Shown here: piece by piece, positions 1-10,420 of the stretch
Layout of the letters: every line of letters begins with the position of its first letter
Position numbering within the stretch: the first letter of the stretch is position 1
Assembly: GCA_022419385.1 (NCBI GenBank)
Contig: JAJUBI010000003.1
Span: forward strand, 310,001 to 374,000
Direction: 5' to 3'
DNA: 64,000 nt
Source: Paraconiothyrium sp. Pb-2020
Taxonomy: Eukaryota > Ascomycota > Dothideomycetes > Pleosporales > Didymosphaeriaceae
Program-made: the position numbers and the translations under genes
The notes under the pieces: model-generated
The model's input: the letters and a program-made list of their open reading frames with translations, nothing else
What the model was told of the DNA's origin: nothing
Database searches by the model: none

Positions 1-1014
1 CACGTGAAAGCATATTCCTTGTTACATTTGATTATACCTGCTTGGCATACATGTTGCATCTTATTTCAACAGGCTCAAATGAGATGGCTTTTCGCTGAGG
101 ACACTGTTGTGTAGTTTACGACCTAGATCGCGCATCCTCTTCTGACTGTAGCTGAACACTAGGGCAAACTTTCACGTAAGGGCCGAAGGTGCACCGAAAG
201 ACTGAGCCAGACCGGACAAAATACTGACATGACGCGGTAGGAGCCCAGTTACGTGTGGGGGCTGTATGTCTGTTGCCGCAAGGACGGCACCAAATCCCTG
301 ATCTGATAGCGGAAGCGGGAGCGAGTCCCGAGCATTTCCGTTGATCGGATACCCCAACGTCACTTCCTGACCGACGAGATCTGGCAGATAGTGGTTCAGA
401 TGATCCGGAGTAACGGGCACCCGGCAGCTTGGTCACATCTGTGGCTACGCCACTTCGATTTGTGACAGTCACGTCCCACGGGCCCGCCGCTCAACGTTAA
501 AATCTCGTGATCCAGCAGCCCTCAGATTGGCGGGCTTTGAACCGGTTTCAGATCATACACCACGCTCAGTCGAATGAGATTTCTCGGGGAGGTCGGGAAG
601 GCGTTGCCGAACACATGAGCATTGGTCGTGGCTACTAACTTTAGGAGCCTACTGACACGTTGGGAGCAGGCGTCATCGTAGAAAAAGCAATGTGTGGTAA
701 AAGCAATACGGTGGCACTGTTGGAACACCGATCTCAAATTAACATCCAATGGTTGCATTGCATGAACTCCAAGCCTCAGACACGGATAACCTACCCGAAA
801 TGTACATGTACGAGCTACTTGAGCCCAGGTCCCCATAAAACCGACCTAAGTCAAACGCGTGGAAGCGTCATCGATGAAGGAGAACTTGAACGTATTTGGA
901 ACTCCACTGCTGCTGCTCCCCTGGGAGCATACTATTAGCCACAATAACGCCCGATCCCATTCCAATACAGAGGTTTTGTCTCGTCTCGCTTAGTACTATC
1001 GCTTCTTAGTTGAG
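1..1014. other. No supportable gene
   Basis: Several open frames of 80-120 codons overlap on both strands here. None shows a recognisable domain, a signal peptide or consistent splice sites. The minus frame at 172-420 has a protein-like composition but matches nothing I recognise, and could be the 3' end of a gene outside the window. Confidence 0.4.
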
Positions 1015-2003
1015 TCAACGACAAGGAAGTACCCTGTAACCTACCCCAGATTTGTTCGTGCCATCCACGACACAAGGCTCGAGCGAACCGATGACGGTAG
1101 AATTAGTGTCCATGCGCACCGTGAGAGTCTTTCCAGCATGCGTTTTCCCATTCAGCGCAGAGACTGCATATTCTGCCTCAGCTTTTGTAGAAAACCTCGC
1201 ACTTGCCACGCCCTTTGAAGCGCCCCGAGAATCCCTATGCACGTTGGCTTGCTCCGGTCGCAAACCCGCGCTGTTCAATAATGTTGCCAGGTCACTGTTC
1301 CCTACGCTGTAGTTCAGGCCCTGGAGGAAGATCCCACGGGTCTCGGTGATTACCGCCCCATGACTCACGTTCACAGGAAGGCCCCCAGAGCTCTGCGAGT
1401 ACACCGGTTGCATCGGTGGTCCAGGGTACGAATAAGCAGATGGCGGTGTGTAGGCTGGCGCTTGGTAGTAGTTGGTGTATTGATACGTAGGTTGCGCCGG
1501 CACTGCGTAATGAGGTGTGGAGACCGTATTTTGTCGGCCAAAAACCTGGTTGACAGCGTTGACATCGATTCCAGAACGGCCTGGGGAGTGACCTCTATCC
1601 CCCACGCCAAAATGCCGGTTGCAATTGCATTTAAGCAGGTCCCAGTACCCTGTGCGCAAGCTTGTTGCGAAGATATGGATCACTACCTGTCTGGAATTGG
1701 CACCTGGAGAATGGTTGTCAGTCAAAGGACGATCGGTGTGGAAGGGCGTCACGAACTATACACGGCGTTCGCATCTTCTTTGTCCTTCAGTCGGCACCAT
1801 CCCTGCACATCTCCTCGGATTTTTCCTTCGCATACGTTGGACCATCCAGGCTGTTCTTTTACCACCTTTCGAATATGGTCTTTGAAGCCTTTCCAGTCCG
1901 CAAGATACGGGGCTTTGCGCAGCTGACCAGAAACGACGAGAAGATACTCGCCGTCCGCATCTTTCCTGGCGGCTGGGAAAGACATTGTGGTGTTCGGAAA
2001 CAA
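1015..2003 (-). CDS. RRM-domain RNA-binding protein
   Basis: The 3' exon (1015 to about 1590) encodes one clear RNA recognition motif: an RNP2-like segment IFLQGL followed by an RNP1-like segment KGVASARFS, ending in a beta-strand LTVRMDT. A Pro/Tyr/Ala-rich linker (PTYQYTNYYQAPAYTPP) precedes it. The 5' frame (1749-2003) begins near MSFPAARKD and reads like a divergent first RRM (LVVSG, WKGFKDHIR, GWCRLKDKEDANAV). The two frames must be joined by one or two short introns; candidates end in the CTGAC-containing segment near 1700 and at GGGGATAG near 1590. The exact splice sites and the choice between ATG 2003 and ATG 1985 are unresolved. Role by family: binding of single-stranded RNA; the target is unknown. 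Confidence 0.7.
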
Positions 2004-2888
2004 GCTTGTAGAAACTAGGATAGCAATAGGAGAACAAACAACTCTGGATGTTGATGTATGTGAGGAGGTGTTGAGTGAGCGTTGCTTGTATGCAATTCTT
2101 GAAGGGAGGTAGCCGTGGATCTTATATCGCCGGAGCTTTACCTGACGCGCTAGGTAGTTGAGGATGAAGTAGTGTGAGATTTCTATCGAGCAATAGGATC
2201 ATTTGCCCGCGCGCCGAGAAACAAATCTACGAATCTGAACCCTTGTGCGGTGCATTGACCGTGAAAGGGGTTGATTGCAGGGTGCGCTATGGCCAAAAGA
2301 AGCATGTTGCGGCGGGAGCTAAGATCTAGAAGGCGAAGCATGCTTGTGTGATTCCATCCGAGATCGTAGCGTCCGCAACATGGCGTATGCTAGACTAGTG
2401 GCGCAATGCCATGAACGCTATGCATGTGGCTTGGCCCAAGTCATTGGTGCTGATGGGCACCGAGGCACTCATATCGGTTTGTCATACCGGTGAAGATACT
2501 TGTTCCGAAAGGCTGTTGTATTCTTTTTGATCTTATCACGTTGACAGGTATTTGGCCGCATTGGGGGTAATTCGAGGATACGGCAACCGGAGTGGGAAGT
2601 GCATGACGATCAGGACATGTTCAGGCATGAACCTGTTCGAGCTACCCTGAGGGTCAGGCTCTTATACAATGCCTCGTTTCTTGAATCTAGCCGAGAGATC
2701 TGTGAGCAATTGATCATTCGAGAGTAACGTGATAGTCAGGTACTCCGACGACTGTGCAAAGATCTTCTTTTTCTGGGCTTGGCAATGTGTCAACCGATGC
2801 TACAAAGTTGCCCTTACCGTAATATGTTCCTAGATTACTCATGCTGGGAGCTGCCAGTCTATAAGGTGTTGAACGGCTGACGTCGTCT
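2004..2888. other. Intergenic; no gene seen
   Basis: This lies between two minus-strand genes and holds the promoter of the RRM gene and the 3' flank of the WD40 gene. A minus open frame at 2714-2929 overlaps the end of the WD40 gene and shows no domain. I see no repeat or RNA gene. Confidence 0.5.
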
Positions 2889-4368
2889 TCATTCAGCCCG
2901 CCAGAGGACCAGCTTCTGATCGAAACCACCGGTCAACAGAAACTCCTCTTCCTTGGAGTCCCCTGCAGCGAATTTGGCCTGCCCAGCACAAAGACACCGG
3001 ATTTTCGATCCAGGCTCGTGAGCGGCAAGAGATGCCGTCAATCGGCCCGTGTTCGCTTCGAATCCGCGTATGATGCCGTCGTCAGAACTGACGTATATGC
3101 CGGAGCCATCGGGCCGCCAGACTAGCCGTGGCGTGGAATAGGCTGTCTGTGGAGCCATAGTAGTAACGTTGACCATGATGGCCGCTTCTTCTTTTTCCTG
3201 AAGAAGGAGATTAGCACGAGCTTGTGAAGCTTGTGTTACGTGCTCTGGGGTCACATCCTCGATTGGATCCGACGTTGTCACTTCTTCGGGATGTAGAAGC
3301 AACTTCACTATCAGCATTTTCATATGTGGAGTTGAAGAGGTTGCAACTGCAACAACCGACGCATCGACAGGGTTAACTTGCACATCAGCCGGTGAAAATG
3401 CAACCCACGCATTGGAATGTGGAGCTAGGTTTTGCTTTCCAAGAAGCGAGATAGCGGACCCTTGCTCTACCGGTGTAATGGCGTAGTAATGGAGAAACGT
3501 AGAGTCCCTGCGAGTGAGAAGCAGTATAGGACGCGACGTTTCAGGGGAGCGAATAAACAAAAGAGTTTCGGGGACGGTCGGAAGTGACACCGTTGCTATG
3601 GGTTCCCCGAGTTGAAATGCTGCACGGTCCGTATTGATACTGTATAGGAAGATTTTATTGTCCCATCCTGCGGAGGCCACAATGACACAGGATTCTGTGG
3701 ACCATGTAGCTAGTTTTACGACGTATTTGCCGTGGTCTTTCCTCTGATCCAGGACTTGCTCGGTCTTTGTGTCAAAAAGTAGCAGTTTGCCTGACATAGA
3801 GGCCGTCAGCACATACCTGCCTCGAATAACTGCAAGGTCCAATATAGGCGAGTCCTGGAATGCAGAGTATGACTGAATCACTCTGTGGGGAGAAGAGCTG
3901 GGGTCAATCAGGTGTAAGCGCCTATCTGCTGTGGTTGCTGCCAAGTAAGTCTGCAGCTGTGGCTTGGACGGCAGGACCAAGCTGAGTGGGGAAACACTGA
4001 GTATATTGCTCCGCGGCGAGGAATCAACAACGATTGGTTTTGAAGGGGCTATGTACGCCGGTCAGCGACGTGGCAGGGATGGTAGCTAAAGACTCACCAA
4101 TGCTTCGCCACCTGCGATCTTTGTCTTCCAACCCTAATCTTTCGAAGTTCAAACTCGTATCGAACGTCCTTTTCTCATGTAGTATCTGCTCAATCGTCAT
4201 GTTGAGATTGCCGCTTCCCGTATCGATCGGAAGCCCTGCCTCATCGATGAAGGCAGCCAATGTCTACGTCAGGTTAGCTAGATATTTCTAGATTACCGAT
4301 GTAATCACCTCTGTATAGCCATTTGACCTCAGGAATTGAGCCACAAGCTCTGGCACGGTCGGGAACAT
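2889..4368 (-). CDS. LisH-WD40 repeat protein
   Basis: Three exons fit: 4309-4368, 4098-4263 and 2889-4048, giving 461 residues in frame. The start ATG at 4368 gives MFPTVPELVAQFLRSNGY, and splicing continues it as TETLAAFIDEAGLP. This is a textbook LisH motif (dimerisation helix pair) at about residues 7-35. The third exon encodes a WD40 beta-propeller: blades can be seen at ILDLAVIRGRYVLTASMSGK, ATWSTESCVIVASAGWDNKI, LVWRPDGSGIYVSSDDG and a terminal EFLLTGGFDQKLVLWRAE. LisH plus WD40 is the architecture of scaffold proteins in splicing, nucleokinesis and ubiquitin-ligase assemblies; which of these applies cannot be told. It is transcribed divergently from the SET gene, with about 225 bp between the start codons. 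Confidence 0.85.
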
Positions 4369-4593
4369 GCTGCGGGATGTCTTCAGGCAATGACGAGGGA
4401 TGAAGGTAATGGCTATTGATGGTAAAGTGTGGTGCACTGATTAGCGGGGAACGTCCGGCGTTAGCCGCGCTTAACCCCATCCAAAATTTTGGGCGCCAAG
4501 CGTTCACGTGCAGTAAAACTTCACCTACTCACATGCGCCAGTCGATACCTTCTTATTTTGAGTGATTATAGCCCTGTCAGCTTTCGGCGCAGT
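4369..4593. promoter_or_regulatory. Shared divergent promoter region
   Basis: About 225 bp separate the predicted start codons of the LisH-WD40 gene (minus) and the SET gene (plus), so both promoters must lie here. I see no convincing TATA box or named operator. Confidence 0.4.
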
Positions 4594-6419
4594 ATGGTTG
4601 TAAGAGCATAAATCAAAGGAAGGCGCAGCCGTCTAACACTGCCCAGTCGAGAACAAGTCATACCTTCCAGGATCGGCTCGAGAAGCTTGTCAAGCTTCAA
4701 ACAGATACATCTGAAAAGCCTTATAGCATCATACATAGGCTCGCTCTTGCAAACGGATATAGAAGTCTGGGGTATCCTGACCTTGCCGCCGGAGATGCCT
4801 ACAAGGCGCTTCTCCTCATCGATGAGTGCGCGGAGGAGGGCGAATTCCACAACGAAGCCCTAGAGGCTGCTACAAGTGACTATCAAGAGCAACATAGCTC
4901 CTCTGATGAGATTGTTGATAAAGTAATCCACTGGGCCAAGACTTGCTGTTTGAAAAGCGCGTAAGTCTGCGCTAGGTTCTCATTTCGATCAACGGACACG
5001 CGCTGACTTTCTGTAGGTATGAGATTCTCATTCCGTGTCTTATTCATTGTGCATGTCTTAGAAGTGCAGCAGGGTTTCTTAAACGTGCATCTAGAGCTTT
5101 TCCCGAGGAAGAATCGCTTGCATCTCACCGCAAAATGCTCGAGTCAAAGCTACGCTCGCACTTCACAGTGAAGATCAATGACATTGATGATATAAATATC
5201 GATGACTACCCGGATAAAGGATTTGTGCGCCGAGAGCTATATCCTTGGAATCAACATGAGCCGGATAGGTTCTCACCTGAGGCACTCCAGTTTTTGAACG
5301 ACGAAATGAAACGTATTGCACCCAAGCTTGAGGTCAGGGTTGCAGAGCTTCCACTATTAAGGTAAGTACAGTTTTTGTCACGATCGTCGCTACGCCCCAA
5401 GCTAATGGCTGCGACCAGTGAACATTCTTCTGTGAGTGGCAACAGTACCATTGTGAAACAACTCGGCGTGTTCGCGAAAGAAGACATCTCACCTGGAGAA
5501 GAGATATTGACAGAGAAGTCTCTCCTGACGGGCATATCACGATTGCACGACTCTTACTGCGATGCCTGCAGCATTTCTCTTTCTAGAACAAACGATGATC
5601 AGCAGCCCGCCACGATATCATGCGACGAATGCGACGAAGTCTTCTTCTGCAGTGAAGAATGTCATGACCTAGCGCAAGATAGTTACCATCCTTCTCTGTG
5701 TGGCGTGAACACGGAACAGAAGGTCCCAGCAAGTGAAGCCGCTGACGCGCTGTACACGCTCCTCCTGGTGCGGGCCATGGGTTTGGCTGAAACACAGGAT
5801 GTCCACCCGCTTGATCTAAAAGAGATCCGCTACATTTGGGGCGATTATCACGGCATTGGCCTGGCTGAAAGATGCGCGTTGGATTCGGATCCATTTGCAT
5901 CTATTCCCCAGACTTTACCATTTTCTTTTGAAGCCAATGTCTTGAGACCATTGCACGTCTTAGAGAAGATGGACGTCAACATATATGAGCAAAGCAATCG
6001 ATATGATACATGGATCTTCAACACATTATACGCAAAGTTTCGAGGTCAGTTATGGGCCGCCACCACACGTATCACATAATTAACATCTTTTAGGCACGGC
6101 ATCCGCGCAACAGGGTCCTGATGGTCGGCCTGAGATTGGCGCTGTGCATCCTATGTGGTGTCTTGCAAACCACAGCTGTGATCCAAATGTGGCTTGGGAA
6201 TGGAAAGGTAGCATGCGCTTCTGGGCTCGCGAGCAGCTCGTCGATTACGAGCGGCAAGTCCCGAAGAAGCCTGGTCTCAAGAAGGGAGAAGAGATTTTTA
6301 GTCACTACTGCGATATCCGACTCCCAGTACAGGAGAGGCGTGAGTGGGCCGTCGGAGCACTAGGAGGTCTCTGCGTATGCCCTAGATGCGTCTCGGAGGA
6401 ATCTCCGCGGAAGGCCTGA
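4594..6419 (+). CDS. SET-domain protein with TPR-like N-terminus and MYND-like zinc finger
   Basis: Five exons fit (4594-4599, 4647-4960, 5017-5361, 5419-6044, 6094-6419) and give 538 residues. The tiny first exon (MV) is inferred from a GTAAGA donor and a CTAAC...CAG acceptor; because no in-frame ATG lies further 3', an upstream exon of some kind is required. Residues about 10-150 are helical and TPR-like (YSIIHRLALANGYRSLGYPD). The SET start reads LGVFAKEDISPGEEILTEK. A Cys-rich insert follows (YCDAC, CDECDEVFFCSEEC), as in SMYD-type enzymes. The SET core motif NHSCDPN sits in exon 5, followed by GEEIFSHYCDI and a post-SET-like CVCPRC. Family role: S-adenosylmethionine-dependent lysine methyltransferase; the substrate is unknown. 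Confidence 0.85.
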
Positions 6420-9400
6420 GTGCGCATGTTCAGCTCACCTCCACCACAAGATCACAAGCGTTATCGGAACAGTGCCGTATCAACTCCGCCTTCTATGCAG
6501 ACGGTCCAGCCATAAGAAATACATGCATCCGCCCTTTTCAAATCTATGAAAACCTCGTTCTTCGCGTCATCTGTGGCAACCCCTGGAAGTCTTTCGAGTC
6601 CGAAACGTATTGGCTTATTTGCAAGCGTAAGCTTGTCTCGCTCAACATTCAGATACCGGCGTCGCTATCCGTCCTATCATCACCTAACATGGTCTTCGTC
6701 AAACACCAAGGCTGCCATGTACTTGGGTTGGCATTACTGATCAATATATTTCGCGGCTCATGAACGATCTAGCGCGCGGCTGCACGGGTTGTACCGCTGT
6801 GGGTCTAGAAGCGCCAAAAAACGCCCGGCTGCAGTCCAAGCGACAAGCTTGCGCATACCTATACAGCACCCATCTTTGGGTTTCTCTCTTCGCATAACCT
6901 ATACACCTGTTTAAGTTGCTGCGGTTTGACTAGGAGCACCTGACTAGTCTCTCACAACGTTCCTTTTAAGCGTTCAAGCGATGGTATCAGCCTCGTCATC
7001 AGCCTCACTGTGCACGTGTAGCCGAATCTTCTCTCATTGCTTTTGGCACTCCTTCGGCCAACTACAACCTTCTCGTATCTATCCCTCTATAGTCCTGATC
7101 CGACCGCCTAGACATTAGAGTGCGGCCCGCTAGGTTAGCGTGTACGCACCTAAATGCCACTTACGGTACCCTAGTCCACACCCTCATTACCCAAGTGTCT
7201 GCTATCCAACCGGCTCAGATACCTTCTGGCTAGGGCCTACATTGATCGGTGTGGCAGTCGACGAAAAGCCAGCCTCGGAGAAATCGGGTTTGGCTTGCGG
7301 ATGGCAATACCCACCCCGCGCCTATATATTTCTACTTTCCATAAAATCCGAGCTCCGAAAAGTTTCGGCATGGGAGTGATCGCCTACTTTTGCGACTTTG
7401 TGTTAGCCAGGCGTGATGGGGGGCAATCTTTGGAGCCGCATCACGTGGCGAAAGTATGTTCAGCTGAGATACATCACAAGCCATTGCGTAAGCTCAGTTT
7501 CATATCGATGTGCAACTCAGCAAAGCGTTCCGCTTTCGCTCGATTGCAACTGCTGAGTTTCAGATACCGTAAGCAATATTTGCTCGATCGCCAGGGACGA
7601 ACATGGGTCAGGGAGATCAAGGCGGGACATGTCAGGCAAACCGACTCACAACCGTGCTCTTTGCATGGCAGGTATCGATCACGAGAGATTGGGAGGCGTC
7701 AACATCAAGTGATTCTACTTGATTGGAATCGTGCGATGGTCTCCAAGTCTATTCGATATAACGCAATCGCATTATTCATCTCCGTCCGGTGAATGCAACC
7801 AGGATATCATTGCCAAGTACAGTCGCACGATTTCCTTCGACTTTTAATTTAGGTAACGCATCATATGCGAGCCAACTACACGAGGGTCGGTTACCATATC
7901 CTTTAACAACGCCGAAGAGTCCGGAAGAAGTTCCAAGAGGTGCCCGGGCCATGGCGCTTGTCCCTTTGAAGAAGTGACTCCATGTTACGAGTGACGAGAC
8001 AATACTCGAGAGCGGGGGCGCCCGGATGGTCACCGGCCCTATGGATGAGTACGTGCAACAAGGCTCAGGGGTCTTCGTATTGAATGCAAGACGTTAAGCA
8101 GTGTCACTCTGGTAGTCGCCAAGCTTGAATTGACATACAACTGTTACGCCCCGTGGGATATCCGGAGTGCTGGTTCCCTGCAGTATCCCTGCACGGACGA
8201 GTTGTCAGAGGTCGGGGGGCTTTTTGCAAGTAGTGGATGCCACGCTGGCATTGTCTCCACAAAGGCGCCCTTCGGTTATCGATGGTCTCGACGGACCGCA
8301 TACACTGGGGGGTCATGGACCGAATGCGAGTGCGAAGAGTGCCACTGATCGCTTCATGGTCTTTTACCAAGAGAGCAAATTCGACGCTAGCAGTCCAATC
8401 ATGCCTTCCCCTTGTACTGTTATCCGTATCATGAGACCAACCGGAAACCCTCCATATGTAGCTAGCTCGGAGTACCCGGACTCAGACACTCTGAGCACAT
8501 CTTCGACCGAGAGCTGACGGAACGGGGCGAACCGGAGCACATTGCTCTGAAGATCTGGCATCAAGCTCACACGTGTGCTACATAGTACATGTCTGCATAG
8601 CGTCGGTAGTACTCTTCACGTCTTCCTCGCTGGAAACACTTCCATGCTTCTGACTAGTGTGGACGAATTTTCGGAATAGATCTACCAAATACGATTTCAT
8701 GTAACGTAATGTTTTCTGGATAGCACAGTCAGGGCTATCGAGAGAGGCTTCGACACCTCTTCAGTGCGTGGACAAGTGAACTCAGTCGGAGCTAGAAATC
8801 AAAGTCTCTTTCACGTTCCAGTCTCGACACACAACACCCATAGTGACAAATTTCAATGTCTCGTCCTTCGTTCTTCTCATCTGTGCAACAAAAGTCCTGT
8901 CTGATAAAGACAAGGACCTTGATGCTCCAGCACCAAAGTCAGAGGTTACAGCGTTCAATGTACCTACTACATTGTCACTTCCGACCATTTCCGTGCTTAG
9001 CAGTGACGATATAGAGATCCCCTTCTTCAAACTAATTTCTACCGCTGCAATACTCACCTCACAAGAGTCGGCAACCCCGATACCCGTCATCCACACCTTC
9101 TCGGCCAAAACTTCTCCACCCACAACATCTCTCTCGTTATCCTTCGAGTCAAATCCCGACTCGTGTTCCTCGAAAGCAATTCGCTCCATCGTCTCCACTC
9201 TTCCGTTTTACCATCACAGACCACCGTACCCGTGTGTCTCAACCTCTGTGTTTACCGCGAAAGACATAGTTTAGTACTCCTTCCTCTTCCACGACAGGAT
9301 GCCAACCTCCCAATGCCATCATCATTCGAGGGATAACGCGGCTTCATAAGCATTTGACACGAGAGTGGGAGGCACACGAGACCGCTGAGTGATTCGGGAG

Positions 9401-9780
9401 AACGTACCATCTGTGAAACGAGGCAGGATCTGCGCCTTAGCAAATACAATAGACAGCGTCAGAAACCAAGGAAGAGTCTGACGAGGGCGAGCTAGGACTG
9501 GGCGCCCATCGGCATGAACAATGAAGGATTCTGATGAGGGCGACCGGGAGCAGAACGCGGATGACGATGGTGCGGAGCCTCGTACTTTACTCGGCCGTTG
9601 CATGGATCCCAGGCAAACATCCGTCGTTGAAGGTTTCTACACCCTCTAGGAGCTTTGAAGTTAGGCTTCGTCGTTTCGCGGCAGGACGTCTAGATCATGA
9701 CGGCACGAAGAAAAATTCACTCACGCGTCACCGGTATGCTCTGGCCAGTACTCAAACGGCAAGAGAGGAGAAGTGCCCAC
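6420..9780. other. Long gene-poor stretch
   Basis: Over 3.3 kb there is no open frame with a recognisable domain. The longest candidates are a plus frame at 7295-7792 and a minus frame at 8782-9198, which is acidic and Ser-rich and overlaps an equally long plus frame. A further minus frame at 9322-9603 contains a hydrophobic stretch (LPWFLTLSIVFAKAQ). I cannot support any of these as genes. Composition is ordinary and not AT-rich, so RIP is not evident. Confidence 0.45.
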
Positions 9781-9925
9781 AGTGTCCCGGGCTAGGGTAA
9801 CAGTCTTCAGGCTCAACATCAAGTCTCTTGAGATAGTGTGGTGCGTTTCTTGTGAGCCAGTCATCGAGATGCGATAAGCATCGGAACTGAAACCTCATGT
9901 TAGCGAAAGGCATCAAGCGCGACCT
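9755..9925 (-). pseudogene. Fragment of an F-box-like family gene
   Basis: The minus strand reads RLMPFANMRFQFRCLSHLDDW and continues LTRNAPHYLKRL before PGHCGHFSSLAV and a stop. This parallels the gene at 28663-29610, which has RLLPFDTTTFKFSCLSHLDFW, LAETAPPYLKAL and YPGQFGSLGV in the same order. An in-frame TGA lies just upstream, and the N-terminal LPGEVRN-type motif is absent, so it looks like a remnant. An alternative reading treats the first 15 codons as an intron ending in GCTAAC...TTTCAG, which would leave a shorter possible exon. The homology to the intact paralogue is what I rely on. Confidence 0.5.
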
Positions 9926-10420
9926 CAATCATGCTTGACAACACTCACTCCATCGCGACATGCAAGAATGATGTGACATTGACCAGCGCAGTTCTTCCTC
10001 CCCAGAGTCAAAGTCGTCCAACCTCCCTTCACACAAAGCTACCCGGCGAGTCTCCATCACGGCCATTTTGTAAGTTCTGCTCTCCTCCCCCCTGCGATCA
10101 CTCAGCCCGTGATCCTTGCTGCGAATAGTCGAGCATCAAATGGATGGTAATCCATGTAAATTTGTGTATCTTTAAACCAATCAAGATTAGGTACTTCTCA
10201 TCGATTACATCTCCGTCATCGCCCATCACCCTATCTCATTATATACACCCTATTCCCATCCTCCTAGAAGTCGAGTCATAAATTTCTAATGCCATGCCAT
10301 GCCGTAAGTCCGTGAAACCGTAACCCATATGCTCATATACTACGCCATTTTGAAAAATCCCACAAATATAGTATCAGAAGAACGCTCGCTCGCTGTCGTT
10401 ATGCATTGCGTTGAGCTCAC
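9926..10420. other. Intergenic; no gene seen
   Basis: This is the 3' flank of the DUF3433 gene. It is moderately AT-rich, with no recognisable coding or RNA feature. Confidence 0.5.

Noticed and set aside
8782..9274. 138-codon minus and 143-codon plus frames as genes
   Set aside because: They overlap almost completely, neither has a domain or supporting splice signals, and I cannot choose between them.
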